A stretch of 64,000 nt of DNA from positions 186,001 to 250,000 of the forward strand of contig NZ_RQZF01000001.1 in NCBI RefSeq assembly GCF_003858455.1, given 5' to 3'. Below are positions 9,722 through 18,237 of the stretch, piece after piece. Made by a program: the position numbers and the translations under genes. This stretch comes from Schaalia canis (GTDB taxonomy: Bacteria > Actinomycetota > Actinomycetes > Actinomycetales > Actinomycetaceae). The notes under the pieces are model-generated. The model was given only the letters and a program-made list of their open reading frames with translations, was not told the origin of the DNA and ran no database searches. The first letter of the stretch is position 1, and the number at the start of each line of letters is the position of its first letter.

Positions 9722-12256
9722 ATGTCTGCTGACACCATCCCCACTGTCCCCATGCCCGCTGACGACCACCAGTTCTCCTCTCCCCTGTTCCTTGAACCCG
9801 AAGACCTTGAGATGCTCAATGTCGAGGTCGAATTCGTTGGTGACGATGAGGACGATATCAACGTCGAGGATGTCGCTGAAATTCTTGACGACGCTAACGA
9901 CGACGATCTTCCCTACGCGGAAGAAGAAGACGAAGTCGACGAGGCTGACGACGATGACTACGAGGAAGATGACGAAGACTTCGACGCTGATGCCGCTGAG
10001 GAAGACGACGCATCGGCCTCGTCAAACGTGACCTTCGCTGACCTGGGCCTGCCCACCCGCATCCTCGACGCCGTGACCCAGCTCGGCTTCGTCACCCCCA
10101 CACCCATCCAGGCCGCGTCAATCCCCGCGCTGCTTGAAGGCCGCGACGTTGTCGGTATTGCTCAGACAGGTACGGGGAAGACTGCTGCCTTTGGCCTGCC
10201 TCTGCTGGCTGACATTAACGCTGGACACAAGTACGTTCAGGCCCTGATTCTTGCCCCCACCCGCGAGCTTGCCATGCAGTCTGCGCAGGCACTAGAAAAC
10301 TTCGCTGACCTCTCTCGCGGCGTGGAGATTGTCCCCGTTTACGGTGGTTCAGCCTACGGCCCTCAGATCAACGCCCTGAAGAAGGGCGCGCAGGTCGTTG
10401 TTGGCACGCCCGGCCGTGTGATTGACCTTATTGAAAAGGGCGCACTCGACCTGTCCCAGGTTCGCATGTTCATCCTCGACGAAGCCGATGAGATGCTGCG
10501 CATGGGCTTTGCTGAGGACGTGGAGACCATCACGGCATCCGTTCCCGCTGAACGCCGCACCGCGTTGTTCTCAGCCACCATGCCGCCGGCCATTGAAAAG
10601 ATCGCAGCCACCCACCTGACCGACCCGGTGAAAATCGAGGTCACGGCCGCGTCCTCCACCGTTGACACCATTACTCAGACCTACGCCGTGGTGCCCTACA
10701 AGCACAAGATCGGCGCCCTGGGCCGCGTGCTGGCCACCCGCCAGGCCGACGCCGCCATTGTGTTCGTGCGCACCCGCATGGACGTTGAAGAGATCTCCAT
10801 TGAAATGGCCTCGCGAGGTTTCCGCGCCGCTGGTATTTCCGGCGACGTGGCCCAGACCGAACGCGAGCGCCTGGTGCAGCGCCTGCGCAACGGCACGCTG
10901 GATGTGCTGGTTGCCACCGACGTGGCTGCCCGTGGACTGGATGTTGACCGTATTGGTCTGGTAGTGAATTTTGACGTGCCGCGTGAGCCTGAAGCCTACG
11001 TTCACCGTATCGGCCGCACCGGCCGTGCCGGCCGCGAGGGCCTGGCCCTGACCTTCTTCACGCCGCGTGAGTCCGGCCGCCTGCGCCGCATTGAAAAGCT
11101 CACGGGTACGCCCATGATTGAGGTCCAGATTCCCACCCCGGCGGCAGTGTCAGAGTTCCGTTCCCGTCGAATCCTTGAGGGCCTGGCTGCTCGCGTTGAG
11201 CGTGGCCGCCTGGACCTATACAAGAATCTGCTCTCTGAGGTGGTGGCCACATCCCAAGCTGCTCACGAAGAAGCTGAACTTGCCGCCCTGGAAGCCACCG
11301 AGAACGGCGAGGATGCTCCCGTTGTTCCGCCGGCTTTGAGCCTGCTTGATATTGCTGCTGCCCTCATGGCGAACGCCGTTGGCGATGAGGGTCCCGCTCC
11401 TCGTATTGAGAAGGATCGCCGTGGTGAAGGCAAGACCCGCCGCGAAGAAAAGCTCGACGAAAACGGCGAGTTTGTCGGCGCTGTCTTTGAAGGCGGCCGA
11501 GATAAGGGCGATCGCGGCGATCGCGCCAAGGGAGACAAGGGGCGTCGCCCTCGTCCTTCGGGTGCTTTCGGCCGTCGTTTCCGCGTAGAGGTCGGTAAGA
11601 AGGACGGCGTCAAGCCCGGTGCCATTGTTGGTGCGATTACCGGCGAGGGAGGCATTGCCGGCAAGGACCTGGGCCGCATTGAAATCTTCCCCACCTTCTC
11701 TTTGGTGGAAATCGCCGCTGACATGGACGATCAGACCATGGCGCGCATTGGCCGCGCCCACGTTCAAGGTCGCCCGCTGCGTATTCGTGAGGACCAGGGT
11801 GCTCCTTCTCGCGGACACCGCGATGGAGACCGTGATGATCGCGATGGGCGAGGTGAGCGCGGTGACCGTCCTCGTTTTGACCGGGGTGATCGTCGCGATG
11901 ACCGTGGAGGCCGTGACTGGCGCGAGCGCGGCTCGCGGGATCGTGATCGTGGTTTTGATCGTGGTGGCGAGCGGGGCGGCCGCGACTGGGCAGAGCGTGA
12001 CGGCGGTCGTGACCGCTTCCGTAGTGAACGTCAGGGTGATCGTCATGGCGACCGTGGTGGGCGTGACGGCTGGCGCGAGGGCGGACGTGAACGCGGTGGC
12101 CGCGAGTTCCACGGACGTTCCAGCCAGGGCTCGCACGCCTCGCATTCGAGGCAGGCTGGTTACGGTCGCGATACTCGTCATGGCGGTGGCAGCCGTGGCG
12201 GACACTCGGATCGCCGCTTTGGCGGTTCGCGTGGTGAGCATCGCCCCAAGCGCTGA
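9722..12256 (+). CDS. deaD: DEAD-box ATP-dependent RNA helicase (DeaD/CsdA-like)
   Basis: Probable RNA helicase for ribosome assembly, RNA decay or cold adaptation. The 844 residues consist of a highly acidic N-terminal arm (about residues 25-100, nearly all Asp/Glu), the helicase core with AQTGTGKTAAFGLPLL, PTRELA, GTPGRVIDLI, DEADEMLRMGF, SATMPP and HRIGRTGRAGR, a DbpA/CsdA RNA-binding domain (about 625-700: RFRVEVGKKDGVKPGAIVGA), and a 160-residue Arg/Gly/Asp-rich RGG-like tail. Start choice is uncertain: ATG 9722 and ATG 9710 both lack a strong ribosome-binding site and a TTG at 9665 is also in frame. It is monocistronic with its own terminator downstream. Confidence 0.92.
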   Translation: MSADTIPTVPMPADDHQFSSPLFLEPEDLEMLNVEVEFVGDDEDDINVEDVAEILDDANDDDLPYAEEEDEVDEADDDDYEEDDEDFDADAAEEDDASASSNVTFADLGLPTRILDAVTQLGFVTPTPIQAASIPALLEGRDVVGIAQTGTGKTAAFGLPLLADINAGHKYVQALILAPTRELAMQSAQALENFADLSRGVEIVPVYGGSAYGPQINALKKGAQVVVGTPGRVIDLIEKGALDLSQVRMFILDEADEMLRMGFAEDVETITASVPAERRTALFSATMPPAIEKIAATHLTDPVKIEVTAASSTVDTITQTYAVVPYKHKIGALGRVLATRQADAAIVFVRTRMDVEEISIEMASRGFRAAGISGDVAQTERERLVQRLRNGTLDVLVATDVAARGLDVDRIGLVVNFDVPREPEAYVHRIGRTGRAGREGLALTFFTPRESGRLRRIEKLTGTPMIEVQIPTPAAVSEFRSRRILEGLAARVERGRLDLYKNLLSEVVATSQAAHEEAELAALEATENGEDAPVVPPALSLLDIAAALMANAVGDEGPAPRIEKDRRGEGKTRREEKLDENGEFVGAVFEGGRDKGDRGDRAKGDKGRRPRPSGAFGRRFRVEVGKKDGVKPGAIVGAITGEGGIAGKDLGRIEIFPTFSLVEIAADMDDQTMARIGRAHVQGRPLRIREDQGAPSRGHRDGDRDDRDGRGERGDRPRFDRGDRRDDRGGRDWRERGSRDRDRGFDRGGERGGRDWAERDGGRDRFRSERQGDRHGDRGGRDGWREGGRERGGREFHGRSSQGSHASHSRQAGYGRDTRHGGGSRGGHSDRRFGGSRGEHRPKR

Positions 12257-12290
12257 TTACGCGCTGGCGCTGCGGCCCTGAAAGTATTGG

Positions 12291-12355
12291 CAGCCTCTTA
12301 TCGCCTGACCGGACGGTGAATACCACCGGTTGTGCGATAAGGGGCTGTTTCTTTT
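12291..12355 (+). terminator. Terminator of deaD
   Basis: Long-range hairpin with arms 12291-12304 and 12334-12347 (one G:U-type mismatch) enclosing a smaller ACCGG/CCGGT stem, followed by TTTCTTTT at 12348-12355. Confidence 0.8.
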
Positions 12356-12412
12356 CCCCTTTCCCACCAAGCCCGGCATGTTAGGCTCCCACTAGTTCAT
12401 AGGGAAGAAGGC

Positions 12413-13339
12413 ATGATGGCGAAGTCTGAAGTCACCGAGTTGCTTACCAGCCATTGCTCACAATTGCGCGAGCTGGGTCTGCATATTGACGACGAGCCCT
12501 CAGCCCTGCGTTTCCTTGCCATGATCGGGGTTCGTCGTTTCGACCACTATGCCCGCTACTGGACGGACCCCACGCCGATTAAGGGCCCGCAGCCTTTCCT
12601 TCCCCATGCGCGTTTCGATGACATTCGCTCCCTCTATGAGGCCGAGCGGGTCCTGTCTGACATGATGATGGGCGGCCTACGTCGCGCGGAGGTTGGTTTG
12701 CGCGCGCAATTTGCCTTGCACTTTGAGGCTGTATCAGGCAGTCCGCGCCTCCTCGTGCCTGAGATTCCAGAAGATGGCGCCCCTAACCGCTCCCCCGCCC
12801 AGGTGCGGATGCCGTGGCCAGCGATTATGAATGACTTGGCGCGATCGAAAGAACCGCACATCGTGAATCGGCGTAGGCAGGCCGCCGAGGAGGAATGGTC
12901 TGACCGCACGTGGGAGCGTTTCCTCATTGCAGAAACCGTTGACACCTTGACCTTCGGAACACTGGCGCGCTGTATTGAGCAGGCGTATGGGTCGGGCATT
13001 TCTGAGTCCATGGAGGAGGAGTTGGATCTTCCGACTGGGCAGCTCCAGTCGCAGGTGAGGGCTCTGGTGTACCTGCGTAACCGTGGGGCGCACTTGGCTC
13101 GCTTGTGGAACCACACCTGCACGCGTATTCCTGAACTGTCTGACCGGGAGGTCGAGAACGCGATGCGTCACCGAGAGTTTGCTGCTCACTCGGTCTACCA
13201 GCATCTGCTCGTCATCTCCGTGTTGCTCCGCCAGCTGGGCTGCGTGGAGGACTGGTTGGCCTCGCATGTTGAACCGCTGCTTCAAGCTCATTCACTCCTG
13301 GCCGAAGGCATTACGCATCCCTTTAAGTACGGGCATTAG
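12413..13339 (+). CDS. Abi_2-family (AbiD/AbiF-like) protein with HEPN motif
   Basis: A 308-residue protein with the Abi_2 architecture: an N-terminal part containing RFLAMIGVRRFDHYARYW, a middle ALYEAERVL-like helix (here IRSLYEAERVLSDMMMGGLRRAEVGLRAQFA, first part about residues 68-78), and the C-terminal LRNRGAH motif (about 222-228), which matches the HEPN R-x4-H RNase signature. Abi_2 proteins include lactococcal AbiD/AbiF abortive-infection factors, so an RNase-based phage-defence or toxin role is likely by family but not shown. No antitoxin-like gene is adjacent. A GAAGAAGG site precedes two successive ATGs (12413 and 12416); either could be used. Confidence 0.82.
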   Translation: MMAKSEVTELLTSHCSQLRELGLHIDDEPSALRFLAMIGVRRFDHYARYWTDPTPIKGPQPFLPHARFDDIRSLYEAERVLSDMMMGGLRRAEVGLRAQFALHFEAVSGSPRLLVPEIPEDGAPNRSPAQVRMPWPAIMNDLARSKEPHIVNRRRQAAEEEWSDRTWERFLIAETVDTLTFGTLARCIEQAYGSGISESMEEELDLPTGQLQSQVRALVYLRNRGAHLARLWNHTCTRIPELSDREVENAMRHREFAAHSVYQHLLVISVLLRQLGCVEDWLASHVEPLLQAHSLLAEGITHPFKYGH

Positions 13340-13381
13340 TTTCACTGCGCGTCATCTGTGGCGCCGTGCCATGATTCACCT

Positions 13382-14458
13382 ATGGTGACTTTTAATCCCC
13401 ACGCGGCATTGGCGCCGCTGCCTGAACCGATTGCCCACCTCGCACGTGGAGTTGAACTTCCTGATCCGATGGATGCTCCACCCCTACGTTGGGGCATTCT
13501 TGGCGCTGGTGGTATTGCTGGGACCTTCGCTCGCGATGTGCCCGCCTACTCTTCTGGCCGTATTGTGGCTGTTGCTTCACGCGATCATGAACGTGCGCAG
13601 TCTTTTGCGCACGCACATGGCATTGGGCGCGTCCACGATTCTTACGAGCAACTAGTTGCTGACCCGCAGGTTGATGCCATCTACGTTGCCACTATTCATC
13701 CCATGCATGCTGAGCATGCTCTGCTGGCGATTGAAGCCGGTAAACCCGTGCTGGTGGAGAAGGCTTTTACGATGACTGCTGCTCAGGCGCGCCGCGTGTT
13801 TGATGCTGCGCGTGAGCGGGGCGTGTTTGTCATGGAAGCCATGTGGACCCGCCACCTGCCCCATCAGCGGGTGTTGCGTCAGATTCTGGCCAATGGTGCC
13901 TTGGGGCGCATTGTTTCTGCACAGGCTGATCATGGCCAGTCCCTCTGGCATGTCCCGCGTTTGACCGATCCTGCGCTGGGTGGCGGTGCTCTATTGGACT
14001 TGGGTGTGTATTCCCTGTCCTTTATCCAGAGTATTGCGCGTGATGCTCGTCTGGTTTCTGCTGATGGGGTGCTGACGGATTCGGGCGTGGATGTTGCTAA
14101 TGTTGCCGTCCTGCGCGTGGGCGAGGCTCTCGCCGTGGCACGATCGAACTTCAGTGGCCGTTCGGCAACGGCTGCCGAGGTCGTGTGCGAGCATGGCGCT
14201 TTGGAGTTGCCCTTGCAGTTCTATCGCCCCGGCGCCCTCCAGCTGCGTACCTTCGGTGGAGAAGATCCTGATGGTGACACGGTGACGTGGGATGCGACTA
14301 TGCCGGGTGGGTTCCAGTATGAGGCGGCCGAGGCTGCTCGTTGCGTGGCGACTGGTGTGACAGAGTCGTGCGTCATGCCGTGGTCGGATACTCTGGCGGT
14401 GATGGAGTTGATGGATGAGGTGCGTTCGCGCGTGGGCGTTCGCTACCCCTGTGAGTGA
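13382..14458 (+). CDS. Gfo/Idh/MocA-family NAD(P)-dependent oxidoreductase (dihydrodiol dehydrogenase-like)
   Basis: A 358-residue oxidoreductase with an N-terminal Rossmann fold (LRWGILGAGGIAGTFARDV, about residues 38-56) and a C-terminal alpha/beta substrate domain. The usual EKP triplet is VEKAF here (about 128-132), followed by VFVMEAMWTRHLP, as in the dimeric dihydrodiol dehydrogenase branch. The substrate is probably a sugar or sugar derivative. It stands upstream of the sugar ABC operon but is separated by a 438-bp gap, so it is likely a separate unit. The ATG at 13382 was chosen, although the N-terminal 35 residues before the Rossmann strand are longer than usual and an upstream GTG is in frame. 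Confidence 0.85.
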   Translation: MVTFNPHAALAPLPEPIAHLARGVELPDPMDAPPLRWGILGAGGIAGTFARDVPAYSSGRIVAVASRDHERAQSFAHAHGIGRVHDSYEQLVADPQVDAIYVATIHPMHAEHALLAIEAGKPVLVEKAFTMTAAQARRVFDAARERGVFVMEAMWTRHLPHQRVLRQILANGALGRIVSAQADHGQSLWHVPRLTDPALGGGALLDLGVYSLSFIQSIARDARLVSADGVLTDSGVDVANVAVLRVGEALAVARSNFSGRSATAAEVVCEHGALELPLQFYRPGALQLRTFGGEDPDGDTVTWDATMPGGFQYEAAEAARCVATGVTESCVMPWSDTLAVMELMDEVRSRVGVRYPCE

Positions 14459-14897
14459 GGGTGCTGTCTCAGATTCCAGCATGTGCGGGCAAGTTTATCT
14501 TTTTGTAACCTTACCTCCACTATGTGAGCAATTCTGCGCATCTTTTAGCCAAAAAGTCATCTTTGATCAATCTCGGAGATGAGTGCTGTCTGAAAAATCG
14601 GTGCGAATTCCGCTTGACAGTGCCCAAAGCGCCTGCGAACCTTTGAACAAGATAGGTAACCTACTTACCTAAGTCCCCATTCAACACCTTCACCTCGGAT
14701 CGCACCTCATTGCGCACGGCAGGAACACTTCATCGTTGCAGTGCTCCACTCTGACACATTGCGCATGATCAACGAGGGCATCGCCGCCCTCCTACGTCGT
14801 CCCCCACCCCCATGTCGGTGGTGAAGGAAACACGACACTCCCCCCCTCAGCACAGAGGGAACCTCTTGCTGATCACATTCTTTCCTGGAGGTAAGAA
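14459..14897 (+). promoter_or_regulatory. Upstream regulatory region of the sugar ABC operon
   Basis: This 439-bp stretch holds no convincing gene. A TTGACA -35-like hexamer lies at 14614-14619 and an AT-containing segment with an operator-like inverted repeat follows at 14653-14671. The leader from there to the ATG is more than 200 nt, leaving room for post-transcriptional control. No riboswitch fold was recognised. Confidence 0.5.
14653..14671. promoter_or_regulatory. Inverted repeat, possible operator of the sugar operon
   Basis: TAGGTAA and TTACCTA form perfect 7-bp arms around a 5-nt spacer (CCTAC). The position about 35 bp beyond a TTGACA element is where a repressor of a sugar operon would bind. 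No regulator gene lies nearby, so the binding protein is unknown. Confidence 0.5.
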
Positions 14898-16205
14898 ATG
14901 TCCATGACAAAGAAGTCAGTACTCGCTTCGCTTGCAGCTGCAGCACTCATCCTTTCAGCCTGTGGCACCGGTGGTGCTGGCGGAGACGGCGCAACTTCAG
15001 GAGCTGCATCCGGCGCTTCCGCAGGCACCGATAGCCAAACCACCTTGACCTTCGCCTACTGGGATGAGAACCAAAAGCCGGCGATCGACAAACACATCGA
15101 AGAGTTCAACAAGCAATACCCGAACATCACCATCGAAACCACCATCACCCCCTACGCCCAGTACTGGACCAAGCTCAAGACCCAGGCCGAAGGCGACAAC
15201 CTCCCTGACCTCTTCTGGATGAACGGCCCCAATATCCAGCTCTACGCCACCAACAGCATGCTCGCACCCCTCGATGATCTCGTTGAGTCTGGCGCGGTGG
15301 ACCCGAAGAACTACCCACAGGCTCTGCTTGACCTGTACTCCTCCGAGGGCGTCCAGTACGGCTTCCCCAAGGACTTCGACACCATCGGCGTCTTCTACAA
15401 CAAGGCCATCTTCGACAAGGCTGGCGTGGAGTACCCCAAGGAAGACTGGACCTGGGATGACTTCAAGAACACCGCGCTCACCATCTCTGAAAAGCTCAAG
15501 GGTGAAGGCATCTACGGCGTTGCCACTCAGCTTGATGGCGGTCAGGTCGGCTACTACAACACCATCCTCCAGTCCGGCGGCTACATCATTAAGGACGGCA
15601 AGTCCGGCTACGCCGAACCCGGCTCCATCGAAGGCCTGCAGATCTGGGCTGATCTGATCGCGGCGGGTGCCTCGCCCGATATCAAGCAGATGGCTGACAC
15701 CAAGCCCAACGTCATGTTCGAATCCGGCAAGGCCGCCATGATGTGGTCAGGCAACTGGATCACCACTGAGATTGCCTCCAAGATGCCTGATGTCAAGCAG
15801 ATCGACATTGCGCCCATGCCGTCGAACAAACAACGCGCAACCGTCATCCACGGCCTGTCCACCGTCGTGTCGGCCAACTCGAAGAACCTTGACGCCGCTA
15901 AGGCTTTCATCACCTACCTCGCTTCCAAGGAAGCCCACATGACCGAGGCCGAGCTTGGCACCGCATGCCCGGCCTTCAACGGCTCCCAAGAGGTTTACGA
16001 GCAGTCACAGCCCCAGTGGAACATGAAGGTCTTCGCTGAGGCCGCTAAGGACTACTCATTCCCCTACCCCGTTTCTCTGAACACCGCCGTGTGGAATGAG
16101 TACGAAAACGAGCTTCTCAACCAGGCTTTCTCCGGCGACCGTCCCGTTGACGAGGTCGCCAAGGAACTGGCCGAGAAGATGCAAGCTGCTCTCGACGAGG
16201 AGTAG
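14898..16205 (+). CDS. Sugar ABC transporter substrate-binding lipoprotein (family 1)
   Basis: Extracellular carbohydrate-binding lipoprotein of 435 residues. A signal peptide with lipobox LSAC (cysteine 22) is followed by a Gly/Ser/Ala linker and the bilobed domain (LTFAYWDENQKPAIDKHIEE onwards), with typical segments such as LPDLFWMNG, IGVFYNKAIFDKAG and MMWSGNWI. GGAGG at 14887-14891 precedes the ATG. The two permease genes follow at once (6-nt gap), forming an operon. The sugar cannot be named from sequence; three adjacent Gfo/Idh/MocA dehydrogenases suggest a polyol, inositol or sugar to be oxidised. Confidence 0.92.
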   Translation: MSMTKKSVLASLAAAALILSACGTGGAGGDGATSGAASGASAGTDSQTTLTFAYWDENQKPAIDKHIEEFNKQYPNITIETTITPYAQYWTKLKTQAEGDNLPDLFWMNGPNIQLYATNSMLAPLDDLVESGAVDPKNYPQALLDLYSSEGVQYGFPKDFDTIGVFYNKAIFDKAGVEYPKEDWTWDDFKNTALTISEKLKGEGIYGVATQLDGGQVGYYNTILQSGGYIIKDGKSGYAEPGSIEGLQIWADLIAAGASPDIKQMADTKPNVMFESGKAAMMWSGNWITTEIASKMPDVKQIDIAPMPSNKQRATVIHGLSTVVSANSKNLDAAKAFITYLASKEAHMTEAELGTACPAFNGSQEVYEQSQPQWNMKVFAEAAKDYSFPYPVSLNTAVWNEYENELLNQAFSGDRPVDEVAKELAEKMQAALDEE

Positions 16206-16211
16206 TCACTC

Positions 16212-17171
16212 ATGGCCCTTCAGACTCGTACAGATCGTGCGGGGATGAAACCGCGTCGGGGCAGCGCTCACTCTCCGCTGCCCCGACGCAAACCCACATC
16301 AGATGGATGGTGGCCGCTGCTGTTTGTCGGCCCCCTGTTGGTTGGTGTCTTCACCTTCTACATCTATCCGATTGTTGATAACTTCTACATCTCCTTCACG
16401 AAACAAAGCGCCTTCGGTACGAAGTACACCTTCGTTGGTTTGGACAATTACAAGGCCATCGTTACCAAGCCAGAAATGTGGACCTCCCTGCTGAACACGC
16501 TGATCTACACAGGAGTACTTCTCCTGGGTGTTCCCATCGCTGTCATCCTCGCTTCTCTCATCGCAAAGCCAGGCCTACGCTTTGCCTCCCTCTACCGCGT
16601 GGCATTCTTTGCCCCCTACCTGGCTATGCCCACCGCTATCGCCCTCGTCTGGCGCCTGATCTACAACGGCGACTTCGGCATCCTCAACTACCTGCTGAGG
16701 TCCGTCGGCGTTGCCAATCCGCCGCACTGGACGGCCACGCCCGGCTGGGCCATTGTGGCGGTGTCGATCGTTGGCCTGTGGTCTTCTATCGGCTTCAACA
16801 TGATCATCCTCAGTGCCGGCCTGAAGAACATTTCCGCCGAGCTGTACGAGGCCGCCTCCATTGATGGGGCGAGCCCCTGGAAGCAGTTCTTCTCCATTAC
16901 GGTGCCGCTGCTGACGCCCTCGATCTTCTTCCTTATCGTCGTGCAGGCGATCAATGGGTTCCAGATGTTCGACCTGCTCTTCGCCATGATGGGCACGTCG
17001 AATCCTGCGCTGCCTTCTAGCCGCACGCTGGTGTACCTGTTCTACAACGAGGGCTTCCAGCTCAACCACAAGGGCATGGCTGCAGCGATCGCCATGGTGA
17101 TCCTGCTGATTGTTTCCCTGATTACGCTGGTGCAGTTCCGCTGGCAAAAGAGGTGGGTGAACTATGACTAA
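16212..17171 (+). CDS. Sugar ABC transporter permease (MalF/UgpA-like)
   Basis: Inner-membrane subunit of a CUT1-type importer, 319 residues with six predicted helices beginning WWPLLFVGPLLVGVFTFYIY (about 32-51). The EAA loop that docks the ATPase is seen as EAASIDGASPWKQFFSITVP (about 216-235). A basic N-terminal cytoplasmic tail precedes helix 1. It starts 6 nt after the binding-protein gene and overlaps the next permease by 8 nt, so the three are translated together. No ATPase gene is present nearby. Confidence 0.93.
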   Translation: MALQTRTDRAGMKPRRGSAHSPLPRRKPTSDGWWPLLFVGPLLVGVFTFYIYPIVDNFYISFTKQSAFGTKYTFVGLDNYKAIVTKPEMWTSLLNTLIYTGVLLLGVPIAVILASLIAKPGLRFASLYRVAFFAPYLAMPTAIALVWRLIYNGDFGILNYLLRSVGVANPPHWTATPGWAIVAVSIVGLWSSIGFNMIILSAGLKNISAELYEAASIDGASPWKQFFSITVPLLTPSIFFLIVVQAINGFQMFDLLFAMMGTSNPALPSSRTLVYLFYNEGFQLNHKGMAAAIAMVILLIVSLITLVQFRWQKRWVNYD

Positions 17172-18096
17172 GAACGTTGAGGCCACTCCCCCGCCGACTC
17201 CGTCGTCGGCTCCCGAGGCCACGCCTCGGCGCGCCTTCGGACGGGGTCACAACCACGAGGCGCCCGTCGAACGCAAGGTCAAGCGCGATAGCCACGTTTT
17301 GACACATATTGTGTTGATCACCGGCTCGCTCATTATGGTTGGCCCCTTCGTGTGGCAGATCATTATGTCGCTGTCGACCAACCACGAAATCCAGTCAGTG
17401 CCGCCGACCTTCTGGCCAGCCGAGCTGCAGTGGAAGAACTATGCGGATGTGTTCGTCAAGTTGCCGTTCCTGCATGAGCTGGGTTTCTCGATTGCGATTA
17501 CGGCTCTGCGTACCATCGGTCAGCTGATTTTGTGTTCGCTGGCGGGCTACGCCTTTGCGCGCATGCACTTCCGCGGTAAGGGGATCCTGTTGGGCATAGT
17601 GCTGGCGATCCTGATGGTGCCCGGCCAGGCCTACCTGATTACGCAATACCGCATTATTCAGGGCTTGGACCTGCTCGATACGGTGTGGGGCGTGGCGCTG
17701 CCGGGTATTTTCTCGGCCTTCGGCACCTTCTTAATGCGCCAGTTCTTCTTGTCGCTGCCGCCTTCTTTGGAGGAGGCTGCGCGCCTGGATGGCGCGAACC
17801 AGTGGCAGATTTTCTGGAAGGTCATGATGCCCCTGGCTAAGCCAGCCTTGTCGGCTGTCGCGATTACGACGATCCTGTGGTCGTGGAATGATCTGCTGTG
17901 GCCGCTGATTGTCACCACGCAGGCAAAGTCCATGCCATTGACAGTGGGTATTGCCACGCTGGCGGGCCGCACCTCCACCGACTATTCGGTGATGATGGCG
18001 GCGTCGGTAATGGCGATGGCGCCAATTCTGATCGTGTTCCTGGCGATGCAGCGTCGCGTGGTGGAGGGCTTGGCCTTCTCTGGCGCGAAGGGCTGA
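17164..18096 (+). CDS. Sugar ABC transporter permease (MalG/UgpE-like)
   Basis: Second membrane subunit, 310 residues. A proline-rich cytoplasmic N-terminus (about 35 residues) leads to helix 1 (VLTHIVLITGSLIMVGPFVW). The EAA motif is EEAARLDGANQWQIFWKVMM (about 200-219). The start overlaps the upstream permease by 8 nt, indicating translational coupling. With no nucleotide-binding subunit in the locus, the complex probably borrows a shared multi-sugar ATPase such as MsiK/MsmK, the usual arrangement for actinobacterial CUT1 systems; that is an inference. Confidence 0.93.
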   Translation: MTKNVEATPPPTPSSAPEATPRRAFGRGHNHEAPVERKVKRDSHVLTHIVLITGSLIMVGPFVWQIIMSLSTNHEIQSVPPTFWPAELQWKNYADVFVKLPFLHELGFSIAITALRTIGQLILCSLAGYAFARMHFRGKGILLGIVLAILMVPGQAYLITQYRIIQGLDLLDTVWGVALPGIFSAFGTFLMRQFFLSLPPSLEEAARLDGANQWQIFWKVMMPLAKPALSAVAITTILWSWNDLLWPLIVTTQAKSMPLTVGIATLAGRTSTDYSVMMAASVMAMAPILIVFLAMQRRVVEGLAFSGAKG

Positions 18097-18237
18097 GCGT
18101 CTTAGTGCGCTGCCTGTGTGGCGCCGCGGGTTGGGCGTGATTGACTGTCGCCTACCTGCGGTGCCACACACACTTTATGTTCCGGGCGACGTCATGTGCG
18201 CCCTCAAGTGAAATCGAACGAAATGTCGAGATCTGTT

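Noticed and set aside
11216-12241. 341-codon open frame on the minus strand opposite the deaD tail, plus other long frames there
   Set aside because: It mirrors the Arg/Gly/Asp repeats of the helicase tail, has low-complexity Ala/Thr-rich product and no ribosome-binding site. Open antisense frames are common over GC-rich repetitive coding DNA.
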